This document shows positions 15,857 to 24,905 of a DNA stretch of 64,000 bases, in pieces. The translations under genes and the position numbers were made by a program. Position 1 is the first letter of the stretch, and the number at the start of each line of letters is the position of its first letter. Origin of the DNA: an uncultured Robinsoniella sp. (GTDB taxonomy: Bacteria > Bacillota > Clostridia > Lachnospirales > Lachnospiraceae); NCBI GenBank assembly GCA_900540475.1, contig UQGG01000020.1:1-64000 (forward strand). The letters are read 5' to 3'. The notes beneath the pieces were generated by a model. It saw nothing but the letters and a program-made list of their open reading frames with translations. It made no database searches and was not told the DNA's origin.

Positions 15857-16756
15857 TTACTCAACATTTTTCTTCATTACCAGGTGATATTTTGAATCAT
15901 AATATAATCCCAGATCCTTACAGATGCGACTATTAATATCCATAAGTGCATCATGATATTCTTTATATTTGGGAGATAATGCAATCATATTTGGAATGAA
16001 AATATCATTGTATCCCTGATCCTGCAGGTTTCTCATATAACGCCGCTGTGAGATAAATGCCGGATGGTATTTATAGAAAAAACTATTTTTTAATTTCACG
16101 TTTTTCTTTGTCTGTTCTCGCAGTTTTGCGTATTCTTCTTCGGTGGGATGTAAATATTGCTGTAATTGATGCTCCATTTTTGACACCATTTGTTTAACGG
16201 ATGATCTGGGTGTAAAACGGTACATAATGTAACTGACACATTTTATGAACAGAGGAATCTTAATATCTGCGGTATCCCAGAAATCAATTATATTTTTATA
16301 TGCCTGCTGCTGTTCGGGGGTTGTGATTTGTATCTGCAGATATGGTAAAAAATGATTCATAAAATAGTACCCATAGAATCCCGGAACCATATCCTGCAAA
16401 GCCTGTGCAATCGTCTTATAGTCAATGATTTGATTAACGGCATCTGCATCGTGATTCTGGATAAAGGAATATAAGGCATCTAATTCCTGCTGCTCTGATT
16501 GCAGTGAATGAGATTTATCATTGTATATCTGTTCCAGAAGCTGTTTGTCTTTTGAATGCAGGAGAGTTTTGATATCCTGAATACTGATTCCCAACTTCCG
16601 GTATATGCAAATCTCTTTTAACGTATCAATATTTTCTTCGGTATAATTGCGGTATCCATTTCCATCCTTTGCTACCCGCAGCAGCCCCTGTTCTTCATAA
16701 TATTTGACCGCACGTTTGCTGAGATCGACTTGCTGGATGACTTCATTAATTAGCAT
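15857..16756 (-). CDS. MerR-family regulator with large C-terminal effector domain
   Basis: A 299-residue protein from the ATG at 16756, seven bases after AGGAG; a longer in-frame start at 16879 would cover the promoter. Residues 1-70 are the MerR winged HTH: MLINEVIQQVDLSKRAVKYY, then EEQGLLRVAKDGNGYRNYTE. A dimerisation helix follows (residues about 75-110). The rest is a helical domain with aromatic residues, which may bind a ligand but matches no domain I can name. The promoter has the MerR signature of a 19-bp spacer with a palindrome, so the gene is probably activated by its own product. No target operon is adjacent. Confidence 0.82.
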   Translation of the reverse strand: MLINEVIQQVDLSKRAVKYYEEQGLLRVAKDGNGYRNYTEENIDTLKEICIYRKLGISIQDIKTLLHSKDKQLLEQIYNDKSHSLQSEQQELDALYSFIQNHDADAVNQIIDYKTIAQALQDMVPGFYGYYFMNHFLPYLQIQITTPEQQQAYKNIIDFWDTADIKIPLFIKCVSYIMYRFTPRSSVKQMVSKMEHQLQQYLHPTEEEYAKLREQTKKNVKLKNSFFYKYHPAFISQRRYMRNLQDQGYNDIFIPNMIALSPKYKEYHDALMDINSRICKDLGLYYDSKYHLVMKKNVE

Positions 16757-16785
16757 GGCAGTGCTCCTTTCTTCTTTATGGCCTG

Positions 16786-16816
16786 AGTATAGCCCTGTAC
16801 GTAACGTGCAGGTCAA
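16786..16816 (-). promoter_or_regulatory. MerR-type promoter with 19-bp spacer and palindromic operator
   Basis: On the minus strand: TTGACC (16816-16811), a 19-bp spacer, TATACT (16791-16786). The spacer holds CCTGcACGTTACGTaCAGG, an imperfect palindrome overlapping the -35. Over-long spacers with a palindrome are the defining trait of promoters that MerR proteins untwist. Confidence 0.75.
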
Positions 16817-16976
16817 GGAAAAATTGCAAATACCAGATAAAAGTTGATTTGCTGGTTGCCGAAAGCCTGCAGTAAGCAATTTTTAAGTACATGCAAGGAG
16901 ATAAGGCATGATAAGATTTTACAATACACCTAACCGTATTTCAATAAATGTTTCTGGGAATGTTTATATCTTGATG

Positions 16977-17018
16977 AATGCCCATATTGTGGATAAGTTC
17001 ATATTATGGGCATTTTAT
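16977..17018 (+). terminator. Hairpin with T-rich tail
   Basis: AATGCCCATA pairs with TATTATGGGCATT (one bulged T), followed by TTATT. No gene on the plus strand feeds it. The following 17020-17150 contains only a peptide scrap (KYTAWKYEGKSLADIEVEES, then LESDGEN) without a start. Confidence 0.45.
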
Positions 17019-17196
17019 TGTGGAGAAATAAAAATGGACGTGGTAGAATTGAGTTAGAAGTATACAGCTTGGAAATACGAAGGAAAGTCTCTTGCGGATA
17101 TAGAGGTAGAGGAGTCATTGGAGAGTGATGGTGAAAATTAAGATTGCCACTTCCCGATGCCTATGCTAGACTGTTCTCAGAATCTCTAAGTTAACA

Positions 17197-17314
17197 CCCC
17201 GCCGCAAGCAACAGGGCATCAAACTTGCAATGCGGAGAGCGGCAGGGTATTTGACCCTCGCGGCAGCCGCCGGTTGGATATACCAGCATACCTGTCTGAC
17301 TTGTTGCTCGGGGG
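17197..17314. other. GC-rich intergenic element with nested inverted repeats
   Basis: A block much richer in G+C than its surroundings. Outer arms CCCCGCCGCAAGCAACAGG (17197-17215) and CTTGTTGCTCGGGG (17300-17313) pair imperfectly. Inside, GGCAGGGT-ATTTG-ACCCTCGC forms a second stem and CGGCAGCCGCCGG a third GC-rich stretch. No reading frame is convincing. Possibly a structured RNA or a dispersed repeat. Confidence 0.4.
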
Positions 17315-17425
17315 AATAAATAGCGAACTTTACGATATATCAGGATACAAATGGATACAGTTTCTGCATGAATCGGAAGCTGCAAAAATATCATCAAAAA
17401 TAGCAAGAAAAAAGGGAGCCATGAG

Positions 17426-18184
17426 ATGGAAGAAAAAGCGCCAAAATACTATCTGATTAAAAAGGATATTATCAAGAAAATTGAAGCAGAAGATTACATA
17501 GCCGGAGAGACTATTCCCAGCGAGCGGGAGCTGATGGATCTCTATAAGGTGAGCCGGATCACCATCCGCAAAGCAGTGGATGAACTGGTGATGGAGGGAT
17601 ATCTCTATAAGGTACAGGGAAAGGGAACTTATGTGAAAACCGATGAGAACAGCCATGATCTTTTTGCTATCACCAGCTGTACCGAAGATGTAATCAAGAT
17701 GGGACTTACGCCAACGAAAAAAGTAATTGTGTCCCAGGTAGTGCCAGCAGATGTCAGCCGGGCAAAAGCCCTTGGGCTGCTTCCGGGTGAAAATGTATTC
17801 CGGCTGGGCAGAATCCTTTATGCCGGAGATGAACCGCTGAATTATACCGTAACCTCCCTGCCGTATCATTTGTTCCCCCATATTGAACAGCATGATTATG
17901 CAAAGGAATCCCTGTATCACACGCTGGAAATGGAATTTGGCGTGACGCTGTGTAAGGCTAGGAGAACGATTGAAGCAGTATTGGCTACGGATGAGATTGC
18001 GGAATACCTGGATATTGAGGAGGGGATGCCCTTAATCAAGTTTGGGTGTACAACCTATGGAAAATTAGCAGGAAATGAGGAAGAAGAGCTTCCGGTAGAG
18101 CGTTTTCACTGTTATTACCGCACGGATAAATACAAATTTTATATAGACCAGGTCGTTCCAGGATCGGATCTCAGGAGAAAATAG
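17426..18184 (+). CDS. GntR/HutC-family regulator, paralog 1
   Basis: A 252-residue regulator. Residues about 5-70 are the GntR winged HTH (IPSERELMDLYKVSRITIRK). The C-terminal UTRA ligand-binding domain (about 95-240) includes RTIEAVLATDEIAEYLDIEE and GMPLIKFGCTTYG. The same layout and long identical stretches occur in the paralog at 18515, so the two arose by duplication. A terminator at 18278 separates this gene from the second copy. UTRA domains sense small phosphorylated or nucleoside-like ligands. This copy probably regulates the same transport cluster. ATG chosen with AAAGGGAG upstream. Confidence 0.88.
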   Translation: MEEKAPKYYLIKKDIIKKIEAEDYIAGETIPSERELMDLYKVSRITIRKAVDELVMEGYLYKVQGKGTYVKTDENSHDLFAITSCTEDVIKMGLTPTKKVIVSQVVPADVSRAKALGLLPGENVFRLGRILYAGDEPLNYTVTSLPYHLFPHIEQHDYAKESLYHTLEMEFGVTLCKARRTIEAVLATDEIAEYLDIEEGMPLIKFGCTTYGKLAGNEEEELPVERFHCYYRTDKYKFYIDQVVPGSDLRRK

Positions 18185-18277
18185 GTTACTGCCCATACCG
18201 TGCCGTGCACATGGCTGCACTCGGGTATCTGGTCTACGCGTTGCTTCATCAGCCATATTTTCTATTCAAATCTAAGC

Positions 18278-18328
18278 ATACCAGTTTTCAGAAGTCAAAA
18301 ATATGATCTGAAAACTGGTATTTTTGTC
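18278..18328 (+). terminator. Strong intrinsic terminator between the GntR paralogs
   Basis: ATACCAGTTTTCAG (18278-18291) and CTGAAAACTGGTAT (18308-18321) are a perfect 14-bp stem followed by TTTTGTC. It ends transcription from the first GntR gene. Confidence 0.85.
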
Positions 18329-18411
18329 TAAATCTTTTTGTCCAATTCATAGAAAATCAACATCAGAATTTATCACTAATTACTAAAAATGAGAAAAATA
18401 AAGCGTATATA

Positions 18412-18478
18412 TTGACAAATAATTAAAAAAGAGTAAGATAAACACATAACTGGTTATGACGACATAACGACATAATAA
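18412..18478 (+). promoter_or_regulatory. Promoter and probable GntR operators of the nucleoside operon
   Basis: TTGACA (18412-18417), 16 bp, TAAGAT (18434-18439). Immediately downstream is the palindrome CATAAC-TG-GTTATG (18445-18458), then two direct GACATAA repeats (18460-18474). Operators at the transcription start suit repression by the UTRA regulators, relieved by ligand. The remainder of 18185-18514 holds only the terminator. Confidence 0.6.
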
Positions 18479-18514
18479 GGTGACGGGATAAAAATACCGG
18501 AAAGGAGAGGAGAG

Positions 18515-19273
18515 ATGGAAGAAGAGCACATACCAAAGTATTATTCCCTGAAGAGGGATATTATCCGCAAAATAGAGATGGAGGAATTTACAGGTGACAT
18601 ACCCATCTTAAGTGAGCGGGAGATGATGGAACTTTATCAGGTAAGCAGGATCACAGTACGCAAGGCAATTGATGAACTGGTGAAGGAGGGTTACCTCTAT
18701 AAAGTCCAGGGGAAAGGAACTTATGTAAAAACAGATGATAACAGCCAGGATTTATTTGCCATCACCAGCTGTACGGAAGATGTGCAGCGTCTGGGGCTTA
18801 CCCCTACTAAGAAAATGATTGCTGCAGAATATATCCAGGCAGACAGCAAAAGAGCAAAGAAATTACATATTACCATTGATGACAGGGTGTTCTGTATGGG
18901 ACGTGTCCTGTATGCACAGGGAGAGCCTTTAAATTATACCATTACCTATCTGCCTGAGAAGCATTTCAGTGGCATTGACCGACATGATTTTATTCATGAA
19001 TCTCTATACAATGTGATTCCGAAAGAGTATGGAATCCGAATTACAAAAGCAAGAAGAACCATAGAAGCAGTTTTGGCAAGAGATGATATTGCTGACTATC
19101 TGGAAATAGAAGAAGGAATGCCGATTATTTTATTTGGGTGCACCACCTATGGCATTGTAAATGGAGCAGAAATCCCCATTGAATATTTTAAATGTTACTA
19201 TAGAACGGATAAGTTTAAATTTTCCATCAATCAGGTAACCGAGAAGAAAACGGCATCGGTGCAGGAAAATTAA
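18515..19273 (+). CDS. GntR/HutC-family regulator, paralog 2, first gene of the nucleoside operon
   Basis: 252 residues, the same length as the upstream paralog and clearly homologous throughout (shared: VSRIT, YLYKVQGKGTYVKTD, LFAITSCTEDV, ARRTIEAVLA, FGCTTYG). HTH at about residues 15-70, UTRA domain about 95-240. It is the promoter-proximal gene, only 20 bp before the lipoprotein gene, so it is probably autoregulated with the operon. Differences concentrate in the UTRA half (for example ADSKRAKKLHITIDDRVF against ADVSRAKALGLLPGENVF), so the two may sense different ligands. AAAGGAGAGGAG precedes the ATG. Confidence 0.9.
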   Translation: MEEEHIPKYYSLKRDIIRKIEMEEFTGDIPILSEREMMELYQVSRITVRKAIDELVKEGYLYKVQGKGTYVKTDDNSQDLFAITSCTEDVQRLGLTPTKKMIAAEYIQADSKRAKKLHITIDDRVFCMGRVLYAQGEPLNYTITYLPEKHFSGIDRHDFIHESLYNVIPKEYGIRITKARRTIEAVLARDDIADYLEIEEGMPIILFGCTTYGIVNGAEIPIEYFKCYYRTDKFKFSINQVTEKKTASVQEN

Positions 19274-19293
19274 TAAAGCAGGAGGATGCAAGG

Positions 19294-20556
19294 ATGAAAA
19301 AAAGCTTTAAGAAGTTATTGGGAGCAGCACTGGCAATTGTTTTAACGGTTGGAACTCTGGCCGGATGCGGAGAAAATGCCGCAATCAAAAACACAGATAA
19401 GAGTACGTCAAAAGAATCCACGGCAGCAAAAGGGGAAGAGACGGGAAATGACACAGAGGGAAATAAAAACGCAAGTGCAAACAGTGATTTGAAAATTGCA
19501 ATTGTGTGTTCGAATTCCGGACAAAATGATAATGGATATAATCAGTCAGCATGTACGGATGGCAAGGCGATTGCCCAGGAGCTGGGAGCGGAATGTAAGA
19601 TTGTGGAACCGGTAAACGGTGTGCCTTCTGCACTGGAAGCTCTTGCGGAAGACGGATATAACCTGATTTTCAGCCTGGAATATGACTTTGATGCATTAGT
19701 CAAAGGCGTAGGCGGGGCAAAGCCAATTGCAGAACAGTATCCGGATACCTGGTTTGTGGTATTTAACGATAATCCAAATCGGAAAGAAGATGGAAGCACA
19801 CTGCATAACAACGTTATTTCCGTACTGTTTGATGTTCATGAAGCTTCTTATCTGGCAGGTTATCTGTCTGTTTATATGAATGAAAATGCAGACAAGCTTT
19901 TCCCGGAAGGATATTCTATGACCCCGACTGATAAATCCAGAGGTATTGGCTTTATCGGCGGAACAAACTCAAACGGTATTCTGGTATACTCCTATGGATT
20001 CATTCAGGGTATTAACAAAGCGGCAGAAGAACTGAGTGTAGATTACGATTACTATGCTAAATATGATGCAGGATTTACCGATCCGGCACTGGGAAGTACG
20101 GTTGCAGGAACTTTCTATGAAAGCGGGGCTAATGTAGTATTTGCAGACGCAGGTGTGGTAGGAGACGGCATCACTTCAAAGGCAAAGGAAATGGGAAAAA
20201 TTGCAATTCAGACGGATGCGAATCTGGATGACCAGCAGCCGGGGCATGTGCTCACCAGTGTATTAAAGATCACTGGAGTTCCGGTAAAAATTATTACACA
20301 GGCTTATGCAGACGGGAAAATTGCAGACATGGATAAAGAGCAGAGCTATAACCTGGCTTCCGGAGCAACCGGAATCACTGATTTGGCTGAGATGAGTAAG
20401 CATGTGGCAGATACCGCTGTCTGGGATGAAATAAAAACGAAAACAAATGAAATCAGCCAGCAGATCCAGGATGGCAAGATCGATGTGGTGAACAAGCAGA
20501 TCGGAGAAGAATTTGATCCGGCAACCTGCCCTCACGTAAATATTAAGACCGAGTAA
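19294..20556 (+). CDS. BMP-family nucleoside-binding lipoprotein
   Basis: A 420-residue solute-binding lipoprotein of the BMP/PnrA family. The signal ends in LAGC, with Cys25 as lipidation site. A Lys/Ser/Asn-rich linker follows to about residue 60. The binding domain then starts LKIAIVCSNSGQNDNGYNQS, with the family features DNGYNQ, EYDFDALVKGV and GIGFIGGTNSNG. BMP proteins bind purine and pyrimidine nucleosides outside the cell and deliver them to a matching ABC importer, which is encoded next. An inverted repeat element follows at 20581, which could stabilise this more abundant message. Confidence 0.9.
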   Translation: MKKSFKKLLGAALAIVLTVGTLAGCGENAAIKNTDKSTSKESTAAKGEETGNDTEGNKNASANSDLKIAIVCSNSGQNDNGYNQSACTDGKAIAQELGAECKIVEPVNGVPSALEALAEDGYNLIFSLEYDFDALVKGVGGAKPIAEQYPDTWFVVFNDNPNRKEDGSTLHNNVISVLFDVHEASYLAGYLSVYMNENADKLFPEGYSMTPTDKSRGIGFIGGTNSNGILVYSYGFIQGINKAAEELSVDYDYYAKYDAGFTDPALGSTVAGTFYESGANVVFADAGVVGDGITSKAKEMGKIAIQTDANLDDQQPGHVLTSVLKITGVPVKIITQAYADGKIADMDKEQSYNLASGATGITDLAEMSKHVADTAVWDEIKTKTNEISQQIQDGKIDVVNKQIGEEFDPATCPHVNIKTE

Positions 20557-20580
20557 ATCAGAAAGCAGCCAATATACGCC

Positions 20581-20639
20581 AGAGCGTGTTAAGTATTACT
20601 CTCTGACAGCTGGCAGGAATGAATTTTCAAACACGCTCT
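20581..20639 (-). repeat. Dispersed element, 59-bp deletion derivative
   Basis: AGAGCGTGTTAAGTATTACTC...GAATTTTCAAACACGCTCT. Read on the minus strand it equals the first ~27 bp of a full copy joined to the last ~32 bp, so the middle ~100 bp are deleted. The two ends pair (AGAGCGTGTT/AACACGCTCT), giving a hairpin between the lipoprotein and ATPase genes. Confidence 0.75.
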
Positions 20640-20673
20640 GGATGAGGTATCCAGAAACAAAGGAGCAGAGTAG

Positions 20674-22218
20674 ATGAGTATCATACAAACAATCGACCTA
20701 ACAAAAAAGTTTGATGCTTTTACAGCGAATGACAAGATCAATATATCCGTAGAACCTAAAGAAATTAAATGTATCGTAGGGGAAAACGGCGCCGGGAAAT
20801 CAACCCTGATGAATATGCTCTACGGAGCACTCCGGCCTACCAGCGGGAAGATCCTCATAGACGGGCAGGACGTCAATTTTAAAAATCCCACCGATGCCAT
20901 AGGCCATGGTATCGGCATGGTGCACCAGCATTTTAAACTGGTGCCCAGCCTGACCGTTTATGAAAACATTCTGCTGGGAAGTGAAATCAACAAAAAGTGG
21001 AAGGGCAGAAAAAGCCCGTTCATTGACCGCAACACGGAGATTACAAAGGTAAAGGAATTAATTGAAGAATACCATTTTCAGATAGATCCGCTGGAAAAGG
21101 TAGAAAATCTCTCTGTAGGACTGTGCCAGCAGGTTGAAATCCTGAAGATGCTGTACCGGAATGTACGGATATTAATTCTGGATGAACCCACCGCTGTGCT
21201 CACTCCACAGGAGGTGGACCGGCTGATGGAAAATTTAAAAGAACTGCGGAAAAACGGAAAAACCATCATTGTCATTACCCATAAATTAAGAGAGGTTATG
21301 GAATTAAGTGACAGTGTTACGGTTATCAAGCAGGGGAAAGTAATTGGAAATGTAAAAACGGTTGATACCAATGAGCAGGAGCTGGCGCAGATGATGGTGG
21401 GAAGAGATGTGGTATTAACCGTCAGCAATGAAAATGCTGCTCCCTGCAGCTGTGAAACGGCATACAGTGTCAAAGGCCTGTGTACCACAAATGCAGAACA
21501 AAAAGAAATTCTTCACAACATTGACTTAGAAGTACATAAAGGGGAAATTTTAGGAATTGCCGGAGTAGAGGGAAATGGGCAGAGTGAGCTGATTAAGGTG
21601 CTTACCGGACTGATGGCATCTACAAAAGGGAGCGTGCATTTATGCGAAATGGATGTGACAGGTGCCTGGCCGGACGAGCTGCGGAAAAAGGGTCTTGGCA
21701 TCATTCCCGAAGACCGATATGCCCAGGGACTGTGCCGGGACATGAGTATCGGGGAAAACTGTATCGCCGGGTACTTTGGAAACCACGGTGTCTGTAAATG
21801 CGGTGTGCTGCAGAATAAAGAGATCAGGCGCCTGACCGGTGAATACATCGAAAAGTATGACATCCGTGTGGCGGATCCCCAGGGAGAGATCTCACAGCTT
21901 TCAGGAGGAAATGCCCAAAAGGTAATTATCGCCCGGGAATTTGAAAATCATCCCAAGGTGATCATTGCCTGCCAGCCTACCAGAGGAGTAGATATTGGTT
22001 CCATTGAGTTTATCCATACGCAGCTGCTTAAATTCAGAAACGAAGGAAATTCGGTACTTCTTATTTCCAGTGAACTTTCCGAAATTATGAGTCTCTCTGA
22101 TCGGATTGCCGTTATGTACAAGGGAGAAATCATAGGAGTTGTATCACCGGATGTGCCAGTGGAGAAAATTGGTCTGCTGATGGCAGGTGCAAAACCGGAT
22201 GAGGGGAGAACAGCATGA
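20674..22218 (+). CDS. Nucleoside ABC transporter, tandem ATPase
   Basis: 514 residues with two ABC domains in one chain, as in sugar and BMP-type nucleoside importers. Domain 1: Walker A GENGAGKST (about residue 36), a signature LSVGLCQQVE, Walker B LILDEPTAVL. Domain 2 (from about 265): GVEGNGQSEL in place of Walker A, signature LSGGNAQKV, and ACQPTRGVDIGS as a degenerate Walker B. The asymmetric second site is normal in this family. Cytoplasmic face of the importer, 4-bp overlap with the first permease. AAAGGAG precedes the ATG. Confidence 0.93.
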   Translation: MSIIQTIDLTKKFDAFTANDKINISVEPKEIKCIVGENGAGKSTLMNMLYGALRPTSGKILIDGQDVNFKNPTDAIGHGIGMVHQHFKLVPSLTVYENILLGSEINKKWKGRKSPFIDRNTEITKVKELIEEYHFQIDPLEKVENLSVGLCQQVEILKMLYRNVRILILDEPTAVLTPQEVDRLMENLKELRKNGKTIIVITHKLREVMELSDSVTVIKQGKVIGNVKTVDTNEQELAQMMVGRDVVLTVSNENAAPCSCETAYSVKGLCTTNAEQKEILHNIDLEVHKGEILGIAGVEGNGQSELIKVLTGLMASTKGSVHLCEMDVTGAWPDELRKKGLGIIPEDRYAQGLCRDMSIGENCIAGYFGNHGVCKCGVLQNKEIRRLTGEYIEKYDIRVADPQGEISQLSGGNAQKVIIAREFENHPKVIIACQPTRGVDIGSIEFIHTQLLKFRNEGNSVLLISSELSEIMSLSDRIAVMYKGEIIGVVSPDVPVEKIGLLMAGAKPDEGRTA

Positions 22219-23297
22219 ATAAAAGAGAGAAAAAAATATCCATATTTCCCAAAATAGTAAATACACTTTTACCTGTTCTGCTGGCATTTGGAATCGGCGG
22301 CGTGATCATTGCGGCGATTGGAGAAAATCCATTTGAAGTCTATGGGATCATGCTTGGAAAATCCCTGTTTACAGCCAAGGGATTCAGCAATACGCTGCAT
22401 TATGCATCCCCGTTGATTCTCACGGGACTGGCAATCGCAATTACCTTTAAAGCGAACATATTTAACATGGGTGTGGAAGGGCAGCTGCTTCTGGGCGGAT
22501 TCTTTTCCGGTATTGCAGGTGCAATGATTTCCATCGGAAGCCCGTTTTGGCACAAAGTAATCTGTATGCTGGTGGGAATGCTTTTCGGGGTTTTATTTGC
22601 CTTGATCCCCGCATTGTTAAAGGCATATTTCCATGTGGATGAAATGGTTGTAACACTGACCTTAAACTATGCCATGATTAAGATTCTGGAGTATTTATCT
22701 TCCGGTCCATTCCGGGAAGACGGGGCAGGATATGTATGTACGCCTACCATTAAGGAGACAGCCATGTTTTCCAGGCTGGGGGATTCCAAGATGACCTTGT
22801 TTTTCTTTATTGCACTGGCGGTGCTGCTTGTCATGGCATTTGTCATGAAGAAGACAAAGCTTGGATACGAGGTCACGGCAATCGGCAAGAATCCGGAATT
22901 CTCAGAAGCATCCGGTATTCGTGTCCGTAAAAAAATAATTATCCTCATGTGTCTGAGCGGTGCCCTTGCCGGGCTTGCCGGTTCGGGACAGATGATGAGC
23001 GAAGCATTTAAATATACGCTGACTTTCTCAGGGACAACCGGTCTTGGCTGGGATGGTATGTTGATTGCACTTTTGGGACGGCACAATCCCTTTGGCATCC
23101 TGCTGGCGGCTGTTTTCTACAGCGGACTTAAAACGGGTGCTGACAATATCAACATGTATACCGCAGTACCAAAGGAGATCGTAGGAGTACTGCAGGGATT
23201 GATTATTTTATTCCTGGCAGTAAGGTTCTTCAATGAAAAATATGGATTTATCCAACATTATAAAATGTGGAAAGAGAACAGGAGGGCGGCAGAATGA
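22215..23297 (+). CDS. Nucleoside ABC transporter permease 1
   Basis: A 360-residue integral membrane protein of the BPD_transp_2 family with about eight to ten hydrophobic helices (INTLLPVLLAFGIGGVIIAA near the start). It carries the conserved NMGVEGQLLLGGF and cytoplasmic EAA-like loop TAIGKNPEFSEASGIRVRK, which docks on the ATPase. ATGA overlap with the ATPase upstream and with permease 2 downstream indicates coupled translation and equal dosage. Substrate specificity comes from the BMP lipoprotein. Confidence 0.92.
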   Translation: MNKREKKISIFPKIVNTLLPVLLAFGIGGVIIAAIGENPFEVYGIMLGKSLFTAKGFSNTLHYASPLILTGLAIAITFKANIFNMGVEGQLLLGGFFSGIAGAMISIGSPFWHKVICMLVGMLFGVLFALIPALLKAYFHVDEMVVTLTLNYAMIKILEYLSSGPFREDGAGYVCTPTIKETAMFSRLGDSKMTLFFFIALAVLLVMAFVMKKTKLGYEVTAIGKNPEFSEASGIRVRKKIIILMCLSGALAGLAGSGQMMSEAFKYTLTFSGTTGLGWDGMLIALLGRHNPFGILLAAVFYSGLKTGADNINMYTAVPKEIVGVLQGLIILFLAVRFFNEKYGFIQHYKMWKENRRAAE

Positions 23298-24202
23298 ATT
23301 TTTTAGGAAATATTTTATACGATTCCGTATATCATGCAACGCCTATACTTCTGTGTGTGCTGGGCGGGATCTTTGCCTATAAGGCAAATGTTTTGAACAT
23401 CGCACTGGAAGGTATCATGCTTGCAGGTGCTTTTGTTTCCCTTCTGGTTTCTTATTTAACCGGCAACATTGTGCTGGGGTATGTGACGGCACTTGTGGTC
23501 TGCATATTGATTGGACTGATCTTTTCTTTTATGACCGTAACCTGGAAGGGGAATGTAATCGTTGTAGGTCTTGCCATTAACATGCTGGTTCCGGCAGTGG
23601 CTGGCTTTGTACTTCAGTACATGCAGTCCGCCAACATTACGCTGACCTGGAAAAATGTAGCGGATTTTAAAATACATATCCCTGTTATTGATAAGATTCC
23701 GATTCTAGGAGACATTTTAAGCGGACATACGCCAATTACGTATCTGGCATTTATCGGAATCGGGCTGATCTGGCTTTTGATGTACCGTACAAAGTTTGGT
23801 ATCTATGTAAGAGTAGTTGGTGAAAATGAAGATGCAGCCAGAAATATGGGACTGAATACAAATAAATACCGGTATCTGGCGATTATGTTAGGAGCAGTGT
23901 GCTGTTCACTTGCGGGAATTAACCTGGCACTGGAGCGCATGGTTCTCTTTACCAATAATATGACAGCCGGCCGTGGATTTATCGCCATTGCAGCCATCTA
24001 CTGCGGTCAGGGCGATCCCATTTCCAGTGCGATGTATGCCATCGTATTCGGAGCAGCCAGAGCCCTTGCGGTAAATATGGGACTCTATGCAGGACCGGCA
24101 GCAGCGCTGTTTGATGTAATCCCATATGTGGTAATGAGTATCGTATTAACCATTGTTTCCATGCTGAAATACAGAAATAACAAAGTGAGGGGATTCCATT
24201 AA
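23294..24202 (+). CDS. Nucleoside ABC transporter permease 2
   Basis: 302 residues from the ATG at 23294 (MNFLGNILYDSVYHATPI). An in-frame ATG 27 bp earlier lies inside the previous gene and has no better ribosome site. A hydrophobic protein of the same family as permease 1, with NIALEGIMLAGAFVS near the N-terminus and RVVGENEDAARNMGLNTNK as the ATPase-contact loop. Together with 19294-23297 it completes a four-component nucleoside importer. No internal defects. Confidence 0.92.
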   Translation: MNFLGNILYDSVYHATPILLCVLGGIFAYKANVLNIALEGIMLAGAFVSLLVSYLTGNIVLGYVTALVVCILIGLIFSFMTVTWKGNVIVVGLAINMLVPAVAGFVLQYMQSANITLTWKNVADFKIHIPVIDKIPILGDILSGHTPITYLAFIGIGLIWLLMYRTKFGIYVRVVGENEDAARNMGLNTNKYRYLAIMLGAVCCSLAGINLALERMVLFTNNMTAGRGFIAIAAIYCGQGDPISSAMYAIVFGAARALAVNMGLYAGPAAALFDVIPYVVMSIVLTIVSMLKYRNNKVRGFH

Positions 24203-24335
24203 TTTTCCCGGGCAACGAGTGAGGCGGAGTGAAGAACAAATGCCCCGCAGCTGGCTGAGAGATGTTTGACTATCGAGGCGTGGAGATTGCAGAATGCATT
24301 GAAACATGCTTTAAAAGAGAAAGGAATATGCAGCG

Positions 24336-24902
24336 ATGAGTGAAACGGCTTTATTAATTGTAGATATGGTGAAAGATTTTACCGATGAAGCGGGTTTGGT
24401 TTTCTATCCCCAGAACCGGGAAATTTTACCCAAAATAAAGGAAGTTCTGGACAAATGCAGGGAGAAAGAGACGCTTATCGTGTTCCTTCAGCACTGTAAC
24501 CGGAAAGGTAAATTTGACAGAAAGGCGGCATCTATGCGCCCCAACTGTATCGAAGGCAGCGGGGGAGAGGAAATAGATCCGATGCTGGAAGTCGATGAGG
24601 AAAAGGATTATGTAATTAAAAAGCGCAGGTACAGCGGGTTCTTTGGAACCGACCTGGATCTGGTGCTGCGTGAAAATGGCGTCAGGAATGTGATTATTGT
24701 AGGGACGAAGACAAACTGCTGTATCCGTGCAACCGTTACCGATGCATTTTATCTGGATTACAATAGCTACGTGGTGTCGGATTGTGTGGCTACCAATTCT
24801 GAAGTTGTGAATCAGGTGCATCTGGAGGATATCAACAAATATCTGGGGACGGTAGTGGATATGGATACGCTGTTTCAGATGCTGGACAGGGGGGAGTTGT
24901 AG
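24336..24902 (+). CDS. Isochorismatase-like cysteine hydrolase
   Basis: A 188-residue alpha/beta hydrolase of the isochorismatase/nicotinamidase fold. The catalytic triad is visible: Asp10 (LLIVDMVKDF), Lys near 93 (VIKKRRYSGF) and Cys near 126 in VGTKTNCCIRATV, where the usual motif is (A/T)N(V/I)C. This family hydrolyses amides (nicotinamide, biuret, ureido acids) or vinyl ethers. Within the nucleoside cluster, deamidation of a base or of a ring-opened base is the natural guess. The next gene begins 3 bp after its stop. No metal-binding loop typical of nicotinamidases is evident. Confidence 0.82.
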   Translation: MSETALLIVDMVKDFTDEAGLVFYPQNREILPKIKEVLDKCREKETLIVFLQHCNRKGKFDRKAASMRPNCIEGSGGEEIDPMLEVDEEKDYVIKKRRYSGFFGTDLDLVLRENGVRNVIIVGTKTNCCIRATVTDAFYLDYNSYVVSDCVATNSEVVNQVHLEDINKYLGTVVDMDTLFQMLDRGEL

Positions 24903-24905
24903 GGA

